This document shows, in pieces, positions 16,868-25,444 of a stretch of 64,000 bases of DNA. Below the pieces are notes generated by a model. It was not told the DNA's origin. It made no database searches and saw only the letters and a list, made by a program, of their open reading frames with translations. Numbering within the stretch: the stretch's first letter is position 1; every line of letters begins with the position of its first letter. The DNA comes from Candidatus Cybelea septentrionalis (lineage in GTDB: Bacteria > Vulcanimicrobiota > Vulcanimicrobiia > Vulcanimicrobiales > Vulcanimicrobiaceae): assembly GCA_003158175.1 (NCBI GenBank), contig PMHJ01000024.1, positions 82,443-146,442 of the forward strand, in the 5' to 3' direction. The position numbers and the translations under genes were made by a program.

Positions 16868-17767
16868 ATGACGGTCCACACGCTCCTTTTCGCCGGCTTG
16901 GTCGTGGTAGCGGTTGCCGTGATCGTTGCGCTGGTGCGGGCGATGCCGCGCCACCGTCCGGCATTGCCCGAGCCGGTCGGCGCCGCGATCGGGATCGCGA
17001 TCGGCTTCGTCACGAATTTCTTCGATACACTGGGCATCGGTTCGTTCGCGACGACGACCTCCTTGTTTAAGCTGCTGCGCTTCGTTCCCGACGAACGAAT
17101 TCCAGGGACGCTCAACGTCGGCCACGCCCTTCCGACCGTCGTCGAGGCCGCGATATTCATCGGCATCATCGCCGTCGAGCCCCGCACGCTGTTGTTGCTG
17201 ATCCTTGCGGCGGTCGTGGGCGCGTGGCTCGGCGCCGGCTTCGTCGCTCGTTTGCCGCGACGGTACGTCCAGATCGGCATGGGAACCGCGCTACTTGCGG
17301 CCGCCGTACTCTTCATTCTGAGCAACTTAAAAGGAAGTCAGTTTGGACTCGGCGGCCAGGCACTCGGGCTCGCCGGCACGCGCCTCGCGATTGGGATCGT
17401 GGTGAGCTTTTTCTTAGGTGCGCTGATGACGATCGGCATCGGGCTTTACGCGCCGTGCATGATTATGGTGAGTCTGCTCGGGATGAATCCGATCGCCGCA
17501 TTTCCCATTATGATGGCGTCGTGTGCGTTCCTCATGCCGGTTGCCAGCCTACGGTTCATCCGCTTCGATGCCTTCTCGATGCGGGCAGCACTGGGTCTAA
17601 CGCTTGGAGGAATACCCGGCGTGCTCATCGCCGCGTTCCTCGTGAAGAGGCTGGACATCGTTCTCCTGCGGTGGCTTGTCGTCGTGGTCGTTCTTTACGC
17701 CGCCATCGTCATGCTGCGCTCCGCGATGCGTTCGCAGCAGCCGGCGGAAATCATACTGACAGACTGA
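16868..17767 (+). CDS. TauE/SafE-family membrane transporter
   Basis: A 299-residue integral membrane protein with eight or nine predicted helices and the paired repeats of the TauE/SafE (sulfite/sulfonate exporter) family. It begins with a helix at residues 5-22, continues with SFATTTSLFKLLRF, and has the second half-repeat near MTIGIGLYAPCMIM. Members export sulfite, sulfoacetate or other anions. It starts 15 bases after metH in a run with cysK, so export or import of a sulfur compound is plausible, but the substrate cannot be read from sequence. Its end overlaps the convergent nagA gene by 17 bases. Confidence 0.82.
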   Translation: MTVHTLLFAGLVVVAVAVIVALVRAMPRHRPALPEPVGAAIGIAIGFVTNFFDTLGIGSFATTTSLFKLLRFVPDERIPGTLNVGHALPTVVEAAIFIGIIAVEPRTLLLLILAAVVGAWLGAGFVARLPRRYVQIGMGTALLAAAVLFILSNLKGSQFGLGGQALGLAGTRLAIGIVVSFFLGALMTIGIGLYAPCMIMVSLLGMNPIAAFPIMMASCAFLMPVASLRFIRFDAFSMRAALGLTLGGIPGVLIAAFLVKRLDIVLLRWLVVVVVLYAAIVMLRSAMRSQQPAEIILTD

Positions 17768-18923
17768 GCCCTTCCGTCATCGGCAGCTCGATCGAAGGAT
17801 GATTGTAAACGAAGCGGCCGCCGACCATCGTTGCGATGACGTGATACTCCTTATCCCAGAAGGAAAGGTCGGCGCGCGCGCCGCGGGTGATGCGGCCTAG
17901 CTCGGCGTCGTGCCGAATCAATCGTGCCGGGGCATGGGTTGCCGCAACGATCGCCGCGGCGAACGGAATCTGCGCGTACGACATGTAGTTTCGCAGCGCT
18001 TCGTCCATGCGCAGCGCGCTTCCGGCAATCGTGCCGTCGGCCGAACGCACGACCCCGCCCTCGATATGATAACCCGGATCCGCCACAGGCATCGCATCGG
18101 TCACCAGCACGAGCCGATCGCCCAGCGTTCGGTGCAAGATATCGATCATGACCGGCGAGACGTGAAATCCGTCGCAAATTACTTGCACGAGGGTGCGCCG
18201 GTCTTGGATGAACGCCGCTAGAATTGAAGGATCGCGGTGGTCGAGCGGCGGCATTCCGTTGAACGCATGCGTCAAGGAGCGAAAGCCCAGTCCTATCGCC
18301 AACATTCCTTCGCGATAGCGCGCGCCGGTGTGACCGGCCGAACAGACGACTCCGTTCTCCAAAAAAACGCGCAGCGCTTCGCTCGCGCCGTCGATCTCCG
18401 GGGCCATCGTTACCAATAAGCAGGCACCTTTGCACGAATCGACCATTTCTTGCGCGCGAGCGGCGCCGGCAGTAAGGAGCCACTCATTGCGATGAATGCG
18501 CCGAAATTTCGGATTGAGGAACGGGCCTTCAAAATGCACGCCGAGACAGCGGGCGCCGTTGGGTAGATCCTCCTCCAACTGGTTGGCCGCTTCGACGATC
18601 TCCGATGCGGCATGGAGCATGGACTCCCACGGAGCGGTCATGACGCTCGCCACGAAGCCGGTCGTACCGGTCTGCGCGTACGCGGTGCCGGCCACTGCGA
18701 CGGCGTTACCTTGATCTCGATTAAAGAGATATGCGCCCGCGCCGTTTGTGTGCACGTCGATGAGGCCGGGAGCGATCGTGCTCCCGCCGGGCAGCGGATA
18801 ATCCGAGGGGCCGTCGGCGGCAAGAACGCTTACGATGCGGCCGTCTTCGACTTCCAGGCGTCCGAACGTCGACGTTCCATCGCCGACCGCAATGAAGGCG
18901 GGCCCGAGCAGGCGTTTGGACAT
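17751..18923 (-). CDS. nagA: N-acetylglucosamine-6-phosphate deacetylase
   Basis: A 390-residue amidohydrolase-fold enzyme. Signatures are APGLIDVHTNG near residue 55, the metal-binding Glu in HFEGPFLN, GHTGARY, THAFNGMPPL and the catalytic Asp in VTDAMPVADP. NagA removes acetate from GlcNAc-6-phosphate, feeding amino sugars into glycolysis or cell-wall synthesis. The ATG at 18923 is preferred over a TTG three codons upstream. No nagB, transporter or NagC-type regulator is beside it, so its place in recycling versus catabolism is open. Cytoplasmic. Confidence 0.9.
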   Translation of the reverse strand: MSKRLLGPAFIAVGDGTSTFGRLEVEDGRIVSVLAADGPSDYPLPGGSTIAPGLIDVHTNGAGAYLFNRDQGNAVAVAGTAYAQTGTTGFVASVMTAPWESMLHAASEIVEAANQLEEDLPNGARCLGVHFEGPFLNPKFRRIHRNEWLLTAGAARAQEMVDSCKGACLLVTMAPEIDGASEALRVFLENGVVCSAGHTGARYREGMLAIGLGFRSLTHAFNGMPPLDHRDPSILAAFIQDRRTLVQVICDGFHVSPVMIDILHRTLGDRLVLVTDAMPVADPGYHIEGGVVRSADGTIAGSALRMDEALRNYMSYAQIPFAAAIVAATHAPARLIRHDAELGRITRGARADLSFWDKEYHVIATMVGGRFVYNHPSIELPMTEGLSLSV

Positions 18924-19071
18924 TAAGGTCAAGTTCGGCGGATTAGCGCCAGCGCCTCGTCCCCATCGAGTTCAGACGGATAAATTCGACGAACGTCGTA
19001 GGACTTAAAACCGTGGTTCCGACCCGGCTGTACACAGCCCGCTGTTCTTCGACTTTCTCGGCGAGGCCTTT

Positions 19072-20439
19072 GTGAGGAGCGTCTCGTTCGCGAGTGTCAC
19101 GGGAACGATGTTATTGACGGCCTTTTTGCTGCTGTCGCTGGGTTTTGCCGTTGAGGGCTCATTCGAGACGCGCTCGCAGATCGCGAATACTTTCGCGCGC
19201 CAGGCGCAGATCCAGCAAGCGCAGATCGATCTCGAAGAGTTGTTGCGCTTACAAATCGATGAAGAGAATTCGCTTCGCGGCTACCTCCTGACGCGCGACC
19301 CGTTTTATGACGCCGAGTACCGCGCGGCTTCTGCCGGATACGACGAAAAAGAGGCTGCGATTCGTAGGGCGCTGGGCAAACAGCTACTCGGCGCCGATAA
19401 GCTGCTCACCGACTACGCGCACCTTCAGCGCGAGTGGAGGAATACCGTTGCGGCGCCGCTGCTCGCGCATCCGCAGCTCCGTCTGCAGGAGCTAGACAAG
19501 AGAAACAAACTCTTCTCCGACTATGAGACGCTGACGGCCGCGGCGATCCGCCGCGAGCTCGCCGGCACCGGCGACGAGCTGGAGCGCAGCACGCAGATGC
19601 AGCTCGATCGCTCGTCTTATCTGCGCGCCGCGTGGGTGCTTGCGTTCGGTCTCCTTGCGATCGTTTTGAACGCCTACCGCACGCGGTTGAACCGCGAGCT
19701 CGAAGAAGAACGCACCGTTACACGGATTCTTCAGCGAGCCTTTCGAAGCGAGTCGGCTCCACTTCCGCATTGCGACGTCGGCAGCGCGTACCTGTCGGCG
19801 AGCAGTGACCGCGCCGTGGGCGGGGACGTATTCGACGTCTATCACCTTCGCGAAAACCAGGCGCTGATCTTGATCGCAGACATCAGCGGAAAGGGCGTCG
19901 GCGCAGCGGTGCTGACGGCGTTCGTCAAGTTTATGGTGCGCGCGATTGCGCTGCGCAATAGCGATCCCATGGCAATTCTTACGGAGTTTAACGTCGTTCT
20001 CTCCAAGGCGGTCGGAGATCCGTATATTTTCGTTTCGATGTTCGTCGGTCTGCTCGATACCGATACGTTCCGTTTGACGTATGCGAGCGGCGGTCACGAT
20101 ACCGCGTTCGTGCGCCGCAGTAACGACGTCGTCCAGCTTGCGATAACCGGACCGGTCCTGGGCGTCATGGAAGAGCCGTTCGGGTCCGAAACGATCTGCT
20201 TGCAGCCCGGCGATACGCTCGTCTTGGCGACCGACGGTTTAACGGAAGTTCGCAACAGGGCCGGAGAGCAACTTTCGGACCAGGGTGCGATGGAGCTGAT
20301 CGAACGCGCAAGCCCGGGCGCGCAGCAGCTCGCAGACGAGCTTGCTGCGGCCGTTCGAGTGCGCGGCGGGAGTCGCGTAAGAGACGACTTGGCGATTCTT
20401 GCAATTCGCGTGCTGGACGGGGCGCCGGCTCGTGCGTAA
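19072..20439 (+). CDS. Membrane sensor phosphatase: CHASE3-like domain plus SpoIIE/RsbU PP2C
   Basis: A 455-residue protein. A membrane helix (about 9-30), a periplasmic helical CHASE3-like sensor (about 35-175, with NSLRGYLLTRDP) and a second membrane helix (about 178-196) lead into a cytoplasmic SpoIIE-type Ser/Thr phosphatase (about 215-450). The metal-binding motifs GGDVFDV, DISGKGVG, ATDGLTE and RDDLAIL are all present. In partner-switching systems such phosphatases dephosphorylate an anti-anti-sigma factor and so release a sigma factor under stress. The start is a GTG at 19072. No STAS-domain protein or sigma factor is adjacent; an RsbW-like kinase lies 38 kb away. Confidence 0.87.
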   Translation: MRSVSFASVTGTMLLTAFLLLSLGFAVEGSFETRSQIANTFARQAQIQQAQIDLEELLRLQIDEENSLRGYLLTRDPFYDAEYRAASAGYDEKEAAIRRALGKQLLGADKLLTDYAHLQREWRNTVAAPLLAHPQLRLQELDKRNKLFSDYETLTAAAIRRELAGTGDELERSTQMQLDRSSYLRAAWVLAFGLLAIVLNAYRTRLNRELEEERTVTRILQRAFRSESAPLPHCDVGSAYLSASSDRAVGGDVFDVYHLRENQALILIADISGKGVGAAVLTAFVKFMVRAIALRNSDPMAILTEFNVVLSKAVGDPYIFVSMFVGLLDTDTFRLTYASGGHDTAFVRRSNDVVQLAITGPVLGVMEEPFGSETICLQPGDTLVLATDGLTEVRNRAGEQLSDQGAMELIERASPGAQQLADELAAAVRVRGGSRVRDDLAILAIRVLDGAPARA

Positions 20440-20815
20440 GGCGTGTGCGTTCCTCATCGTCTGCTTGACCTTGGTTTCCGCCAAGGCGTTGGCCGATTGC
20501 CACGTCCATCGCGGCGAGCACGTCGTGCTCTACAGCACGACGGACGACCCCTCAGTGCTGATGTGGGACTCGCGCACGCGCCTGCGCGAGTATCACGGCG
20601 CATCCTTCGACGAAGCTCAAGCGATGTTGCCGCACGCCGTGCTGGTTTCGCCGGGCACGCACGCCGATGTCGTCACTTGCCTCCCCGGCTACGTCGTTTC
20701 ACCGCTCTTCGCATCACCGGACGATGCAGTCGGCGTCACGTTTTCGAGCGGTCCTTTGAAGGGAATCGTTCGGTGGGTGCTAGGTTCCGACGTGCGACCG
20801 CGCCACAAGAACTGA
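20432..20815 (+). CDS. Secreted hypothetical protein
   Basis: A 127-residue protein with a clear signal peptide (MRKACAFLIVCLTLVSAKALA) and a mature part with two cysteines (DCHVHRGEH and VTCLPGY) that may form a disulfide. The start is a GTG at 20432, overlapping the phosphatase gene by 8 bases, so the two are probably translationally coupled. No family is recognised. A periplasmic partner of the CHASE3 sensor is one possibility suggested only by position. Its 3' end overlaps the convergent btuD gene by 36 bases. Confidence 0.6.
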   Translation: MRKACAFLIVCLTLVSAKALADCHVHRGEHVVLYSTTDDPSVLMWDSRTRLREYHGASFDEAQAMLPHAVLVSPGTHADVVTCLPGYVVSPLFASPDDAVGVTFSSGPLKGIVRWVLGSDVRPRHKN

Positions 20816-21559
20816 GTCGGGCAAGAGTGCACTGCGCCGCGCGAAGGCGATTCCGTACGCTCGTTGGAGCAGAGGCTCGGTGAGCACGGCGTCCGGCGGC
20901 GCCAGCGCGAGCAACGCTCCATCGCCCAAAAGCGCTATGCGGTCGGCGTAGCACGCCGCTTCGTTGATATCGTGCAGCGCACAGACGACGGTCTTTCCCT
21001 CTCGGGTTAGTCGCCGAAGTAACGCGAGGATGTCGTGCGCCACGCCGACGTCGAGATGGCTGGTTGGTTCGTCGAGCAGCAGGATCGGAGTCTCTTGGGC
21101 TAGCCCCAGTGCGATCCAAACGCGTTGGCGCTCGCCCGCGCTCAGCGTAGAAAAGAGGCGTTGCGCGAAGGCCTCGAGCCGCACGGCGGCAAGCGCAGAA
21201 TCGACGGCCGCATCGTCGTCTGGCGCAGCGTTCCACTGCCACCAGCGATGATGCGGGAACCGTCCGATGGAAACGACGTCGCGAACCAGCAGCGACTCGA
21301 GGAAAATTTCATCGCCGGTTACGAACGCAATCCGCTTTGCGCGGTCGAGCGCCGGCAGGTGCGCGCTGGGTGCGCCGTCGATCGATATCTCCCCCGAGCG
21401 CAAGCGATGCAATCCGGCGATTGCACGAAGGAGGGTCGTCTTGCCGGCGCCGTTGCGCCCGAGGAGCGCCACGAACTCTCCCGTTGCGACGCGAGCCTCG
21501 ATATCGTGCAGGAGCGCGCGGCCGCCGACGTCGAGCGTGACGCCGCGCAACTCGATCAT
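20780..21559 (-). CDS. btuD: ABC transporter ATP-binding protein, cobalamin/iron-siderophore type
   Basis: A 259-residue ATPase with Walker A GRNGAGKTT, the ABC signature LSAGERQR, Walker B ILLLDEPTSHLD and the switch His in ALHDINEA. It belongs to the FecE/BtuD group that powers import of cobalamin, heme or siderophores. The correct start is ATG 21559, overlapping the permease stop by ATGA; a longer open frame upstream is read-through of the permease region. As third gene after the riboswitch-controlled receptor, cobalamin is the likely cargo. Inner-membrane-associated, cytoplasmic face. Confidence 0.88.
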   Translation of the reverse strand: MIELRGVTLDVGGRALLHDIEARVATGEFVALLGRNGAGKTTLLRAIAGLHRLRSGEISIDGAPSAHLPALDRAKRIAFVTGDEIFLESLLVRDVVSIGRFPHHRWWQWNAAPDDDAAVDSALAAVRLEAFAQRLFSTLSAGERQRVWIALGLAQETPILLLDEPTSHLDVGVAHDILALLRRLTREGKTVVCALHDINEAACYADRIALLGDGALLALAPPDAVLTEPLLQRAYGIAFARRSALLPDSVLVARSHVGT

Positions 21560-22557
21560 ATACTCTTGGTGACGGCGTCCCGGCTGGACGCACTTGCCGG
21601 ACGAAGGTACAGATAGAGAAATGCGGGGACGCCGATAAAGGCCAGTAAGACTCCGATAGGAAGCTCCGCGGGCGCCACGATCCGCCTGCAAACAGCATCG
21701 GCGAACATGCAAAGCGCTGCCCCGATCGACGCGCACGCCGGCAGCAGCACTCGAGCGTCCGAGCCGACGATGCGCCGGCCGATGTGAGGAACGATCAGTC
21801 CAATGAAGCCGACCAGCCCGGCTAGAATGACGCTGCTCGCCGCCAAGAGCGACGACGCGGCCAGCATTATCCACTGTGCTCGGTTGACGTTGAGGCCGAC
21901 GGAGCGCGCGCGAAGCTCACCGACTCGTAACGCGTTGAGCGGCGCCGCGACCGCAAACGCGAGCAGAGCCCCGAGTGCCGCGTAGGGTGCCGCCGTTGCC
22001 AGTTCGGGCCAGCCGCGCCCGGCCATCGAACCGGCTAACCACGCCACGACCGTACTGGCGTATTGGTTGGATTGCGCGCGAACTAATGCCAGGGTAACGA
22101 TTGCTGCAAAGAGCGTTGAGAGCGAGACGCCGGCCAGGATCAGACGATTGGAATCGATTCCGCCGCCGCGCCGCGCGAGCGCTGCGACGAGCAGTGCCGC
22201 ACCGAGGCCAGCGACGAATCCGATTCCGGGCGTTGCGGCGGCCGACACTCCCGCCACGATTGCAATCGCGATCGCGGCGGCAGCGGCTGCGCTGACGCCG
22301 GTGAGATAGGGATCCACAAGCGGGTTACGCAGCATGCCTTGCAGGACGGCTCCGCAGAGCGCAAGCGATGCACCAACCGTCGCGGCGATGCAGACGCGCG
22401 GCAATCGGAGCTGCCAAACAATGGTGTGCAGCACGCCGGTGGCGTGGGGATGAAGCAGCTCCGACGCGACCGCTGCCGGCGAAAGCGAAGTCGAGCCAAC
22501 GAGCAGACTCAATACGGCGGCCAAGAGAGGCAAGACTACAAGCGCCGCCGCTCTCAT
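21556..22557 (-). CDS. btuC: FecCD/BtuC-family ABC permease
   Basis: A 333-residue permease with about ten membrane helices typical of the BtuC/FecCD family. Conserved stretches include LRLPRVCIAATVGASLALCG near residues 50-70, QGMLRNPLVDPYLTGVS, and the C-terminal GFIGLIVPHIGRRIVG, which contains the cytoplasmic loop that contacts the ATPase. It overlaps both its neighbours (btuB upstream and btuD downstream) by four bases. Placement in the transcript downstream of a cobalamin riboswitch supports vitamin B12 import over iron-siderophore uptake. Confidence 0.88.
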   Translation of the reverse strand: MRAAALVVLPLLAAVLSLLVGSTSLSPAAVASELLHPHATGVLHTIVWQLRLPRVCIAATVGASLALCGAVLQGMLRNPLVDPYLTGVSAAAAAAIAIAIVAGVSAAATPGIGFVAGLGAALLVAALARRGGGIDSNRLILAGVSLSTLFAAIVTLALVRAQSNQYASTVVAWLAGSMAGRGWPELATAAPYAALGALLAFAVAAPLNALRVGELRARSVGLNVNRAQWIMLAASSLLAASSVILAGLVGFIGLIVPHIGRRIVGSDARVLLPACASIGAALCMFADAVCRRIVAPAELPIGVLLAFIGVPAFLYLYLRPASASSRDAVTKSI

Positions 22558-24452
22558 CTGCCTTGCAGCTCGATCTGCACCGAACGTCCCGGCATCGGAT
22601 ATCCCGCGAAGAGCGCGTAGCGATCGTTGCCGAGATTGTAGCCGCGCACCTCGATGCGCAGCGATGGGGCAAGCCGATAACCCGCGTAGGCGTTGACCTG
22701 CGTGAAGTCTCCCGGCTCATAGGTCGCATAGACGGGAGAAAGGTAAGGATCGGGCGCCTCTTGCGGTCCTTGCGCTCGAGCCTCAATCGTAAATCCGTCG
22801 AAACGGCTGGTTGCCGGTGCGCGGTAGCGCAAGGCGGTCGTCACCGCGAAGACCGGGCCGCGCCCGGATATCCGTTGATCCGTTTCGAGATCTTGCGCGC
22901 GATAGAGGTTGACGACGCCGACGGTTGCGGTCAACCCGTGCTCCGGGGGCGTTTGCACCGAAAACGCGAGGCCCGCAATCGACGCGCGCCCGACATTCTC
23001 GGGTATGTAGAGCGGCGGCGGCGAGACGATCAGGTTTGAGCCGCTCGTCGTGAACCATCCAAGGCTTACGCCTCCCCAAAGCGCTGGATCGTAAAACGTT
23101 GCATCTCCGACCCGCGTGCGCTCGGCAACGAGATCGGGATTGGAGAATCCTGGATAGTACAGCTCCTCGGCGGTCGGCGCCCGAAACGCGGTAGCCGCGT
23201 TGAGGCGTAGCTGCAGCGGTCCGGCGATCTGCGCGATGCCGCCCACCGAGGGAGAGAATGCGCCGCCCAGACCGCCGTCGCGCTCGGCGCGCAGTCCCGC
23301 GTAGATCTGATTGCCGTTGGTGGCGAACCACTGCGACTGCGCGTAGGCTGCAGTTTGCGCGTACGCGTCGAAGATCGGCGAGTTATCGGCGGCGAAGGGC
23401 GATCCACCGCCCGTGCCTTCGTCGACGCGCGCGAGCCCGCGCATGAGGTCGACGCCGTAGACGAACCGTTCGCGGGCGTCACCGACGACGTTACGCAGGC
23501 TCGCCATCCAGTGCTGATCGTAGAGCACCTGCGCGTAGGGGGGATTTGACGTCTGCCCCGGTGCGGGCGTTGGATAGAATGAGTTCGGGCAGTTCGAATC
23601 GACGGGCGTGTCGCACGTGTACGAAAGATCCTGCGATGAGTCGCCGAGCTCGAGCGTGGATGTCGAACGCGTGCCGTGCGTTTGCGCGACGAGCCGCACG
23701 TTGCGGCCGATGCTGCTTTGTTCGCTCGTCGGCGAGAAGTAGCCCAGCTCACCCGGCGCGCCGGCGAGCGCGTCGGCTAGATTACCGGATAGCGTGACAT
23801 CGACGGAACCAATTGCATGTCCGTAGCGGGCGGAGAGGCCGGTCAGTCCGGCTTGCGCGTTTTCGCGATTCGGCGCGTTTACGACGGAATAGTCGTTGGT
23901 TGCATACGTACGCTGAAAGGACAGGTACGGTGTTTGGAAGAGATACGTTTGCTCCCCGAAGGATCCCGTCGAGATCGTCGCGGAGCTGCGGGCGCTCGCG
24001 GGTGCCGTGATGATATTGATGACGCCCCCGATCGATCCGGAGCCGTAGAGCGTCGAACCGCCGCCTTCGACGACCTCGACGCGGTCGATGCCGCTGACCG
24101 GGATCTGCTCGAGGTCGACGTCGTCGATCTGATTGCCAGCGACGGGCAGACCGTCGACGAGAACGAGAACTTGCTCCGATGAGCTGCCGCGAATCCCGAC
24201 GCTCGTTGAGGCGCCGAAGCCTCCGTAACGGATTACGTCGACGCCCGGGACGGATTCGACGGCGTCGGCTACGGTACGATCGCCGTCTTGTGCGATCTGC
24301 GCGGCCGTGACGACGTAAGTGGTGCGTGCGGTACGCTGCGCGGATTCGATGCCCCGATCGCTGGTGACGACATGGGCGATCTGGGGAACGACCGTTGGGG
24401 TGGGGGAAGGCAACGGCATGGCCGCGACGAGCGCGGCGAGCACTGGAAACAT
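22554..24452 (-). CDS. btuB: TonB-dependent outer-membrane receptor, cobalamin type
   Basis: A 632-residue TonB-dependent receptor. A signal peptide is followed by a plug domain (about 45-155: VADAVESVPGVDVIRYGG, VLVLVDGLPV, GGVINIITAP) and a 22-strand beta-barrel ending in an amphipathic strand with a C-terminal basic residue. It is similar in size to BtuB. It binds the substrate outside and uses TonB energy to pass it to the periplasm. ATG 24452 follows GGAGAGG; upstream codons in the open frame are riboswitch sequence. The cobalamin riboswitch directly upstream identifies the cargo as B12 or a cobinamide. TonB-ExbBD are not in the window. Confidence 0.88.
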   Translation of the reverse strand: MFPVLAALVAAMPLPSPTPTVVPQIAHVVTSDRGIESAQRTARTTYVVTAAQIAQDGDRTVADAVESVPGVDVIRYGGFGASTSVGIRGSSSEQVLVLVDGLPVAGNQIDDVDLEQIPVSGIDRVEVVEGGGSTLYGSGSIGGVINIITAPASARSSATISTGSFGEQTYLFQTPYLSFQRTYATNDYSVVNAPNRENAQAGLTGLSARYGHAIGSVDVTLSGNLADALAGAPGELGYFSPTSEQSSIGRNVRLVAQTHGTRSTSTLELGDSSQDLSYTCDTPVDSNCPNSFYPTPAPGQTSNPPYAQVLYDQHWMASLRNVVGDARERFVYGVDLMRGLARVDEGTGGGSPFAADNSPIFDAYAQTAAYAQSQWFATNGNQIYAGLRAERDGGLGGAFSPSVGGIAQIAGPLQLRLNAATAFRAPTAEELYYPGFSNPDLVAERTRVGDATFYDPALWGGVSLGWFTTSGSNLIVSPPPLYIPENVGRASIAGLAFSVQTPPEHGLTATVGVVNLYRAQDLETDQRISGRGPVFAVTTALRYRAPATSRFDGFTIEARAQGPQEAPDPYLSPVYATYEPGDFTQVNAYAGYRLAPSLRIEVRGYNLGNDRYALFAGYPMPGRSVQIELQGR

Positions 24453-24458
24453 AGCAAT

Positions 24459-24600
24459 CCTCTCCTTGGCGCGAGGTGGACCTGCTCGAGCGTTTTGCGC
24501 GCATCCTGACTCGCGTGCCTCGACGAGCTCAGCACGCATACAGTGGCGCGACCGTGCCGGCTTCACACCGGCTTCCCGCGCAAAACGTAGAATCGTCTCT
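24459..24600 (-). promoter_or_regulatory. Cobalamin (B12) riboswitch controlling btuBCD
   Basis: Read on the minus strand, the leader contains the conserved core: GGGAA, GGTG, AA, then CGCGCCACTGTA (the B12 box), a variable hairpin, and GAGTCAGGA. The core is closed by a perfect 9-bp helix between GTTTTGCGC (24586-24578) and GCGCAAAAC (24502-24494). Downstream, CCTC (24476-24473) can pair with GAGG of the ribosome-binding site (24462-24459), suggesting translational control of btuB. The variable stem is GCGTGC...GCACGC, with a loop resembling the TTCGACAAGCTCAG repeat. The start and end of the element are approximate. Confidence 0.9.
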
Positions 24601-24601
24601 T

Positions 24602-25444
24602 GTGCAAATCCGAGCGGCGACCCTTTTCATTGCCCTCTTGGGCGGGGCGTGCGCCTCGCATTCCGGTGCGGCTGAAAGCGGCGGCATCGTAACGTTGGTG
24701 CCTTCATTTGCCGACGACGTTTACGCGCTCGGCGCCGGGCGGGAGCTCGTTGCCGTCTCCGCCTTTACCGACGATAGGCGAGCGTCGGCCCTGCCGCGTG
24801 TTGCCGATTCGAGCAGCGTCGATGTCGAAGAGATCGTCGCATTGCGCCCCAGCCTCGTGATCGGCATTCCCTCGCAAGCCCGATTGGTAGAACCCTTGCG
24901 CCGCGCGCATCTCCGCGTCGTGCTGCTGGCCGATGATGGCTACGAGCGGATCTTCACGAACCTACAAACGATCGGGGCGCTCGCCGGGCGCCCGGGACAG
25001 GCCGCGGCGCTCGTGGAGCGCTTGGCGCGAGAGACCGCGAAACTGCACGCCCGCACGTACCGGTTCGCGTGGCATCCTCGCGTCTTTATCGTCCTGGATA
25101 GTGCGCCGGTATGGACCGCGGGCTCCGCTTCGTATATTTCCAAACTCATTACGATTGCCGGCGGCCGCAACGCCGCGGCGGATCTTGGCGTGCCATACGC
25201 ATCGTACAGCAGCGAGGCGCTGGTTGAAGATCGGCCCGATGTGCTGATCGCAGATCGCGCCGCGCATCTCGACGCCGCGCTCGATCGGGAACCGTGGCGC
25301 AGTTTGCGAGCGGTTCGCCTGCATCGCGTCTATTCGGTTGACTCCGATCTGTTGGAGCGCCCCGGACCGCGCTATAACGATGCGATCCGCTGGCTCGTGG
25401 ATCGCTTGAGCCCCATCGCGACGCGGCAAGAAGGGCACCTATAG
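24602..25444 (+). CDS. btuF: Periplasmic cobalamin-binding protein, BtuF-like
   Basis: A 280-residue substrate-binding protein of the helical-backbone class III (BtuF/FhuD) type. After an N-terminal signal (IALLGGACA, possibly a weak lipobox) come VTLVPSFADDVYALGAG, the conserved EEIVALRPSLVIG, and the second-lobe segment DRPDVLIADRA. It would deliver B12 to BtuCD. GTG 24602 is chosen because it gives the signal peptide; upstream codons overlap the riboswitch of the opposite strand. It is divergent from btuB, so the riboswitch does not cover it. Its stop overlaps the hflX GTG by one base. Confidence 0.82.
   Translation: MQIRAATLFIALLGGACASHSGAAESGGIVTLVPSFADDVYALGAGRELVAVSAFTDDRRASALPRVADSSSVDVEEIVALRPSLVIGIPSQARLVEPLRRAHLRVVLLADDGYERIFTNLQTIGALAGRPGQAAALVERLARETAKLHARTYRFAWHPRVFIVLDSAPVWTAGSASYISKLITIAGGRNAAADLGVPYASYSSEALVEDRPDVLIADRAAHLDAALDREPWRSLRAVRLHRVYSVDSDLLERPGPRYNDAIRWLVDRLSPIATRQEGHL

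Noticed and set aside
18933-19071. Possible tRNA gene (GGTTCCGACCC near 19014)
   Set aside because: Only a T-loop-like string is present; no acceptor stem or anticodon arm can be folded around it.
21560-21874. N-terminal extension of the btuD frame
   Set aside because: Homology and the 4-base overlap with btuC place the start at 21559; the extension is permease sequence in another frame.
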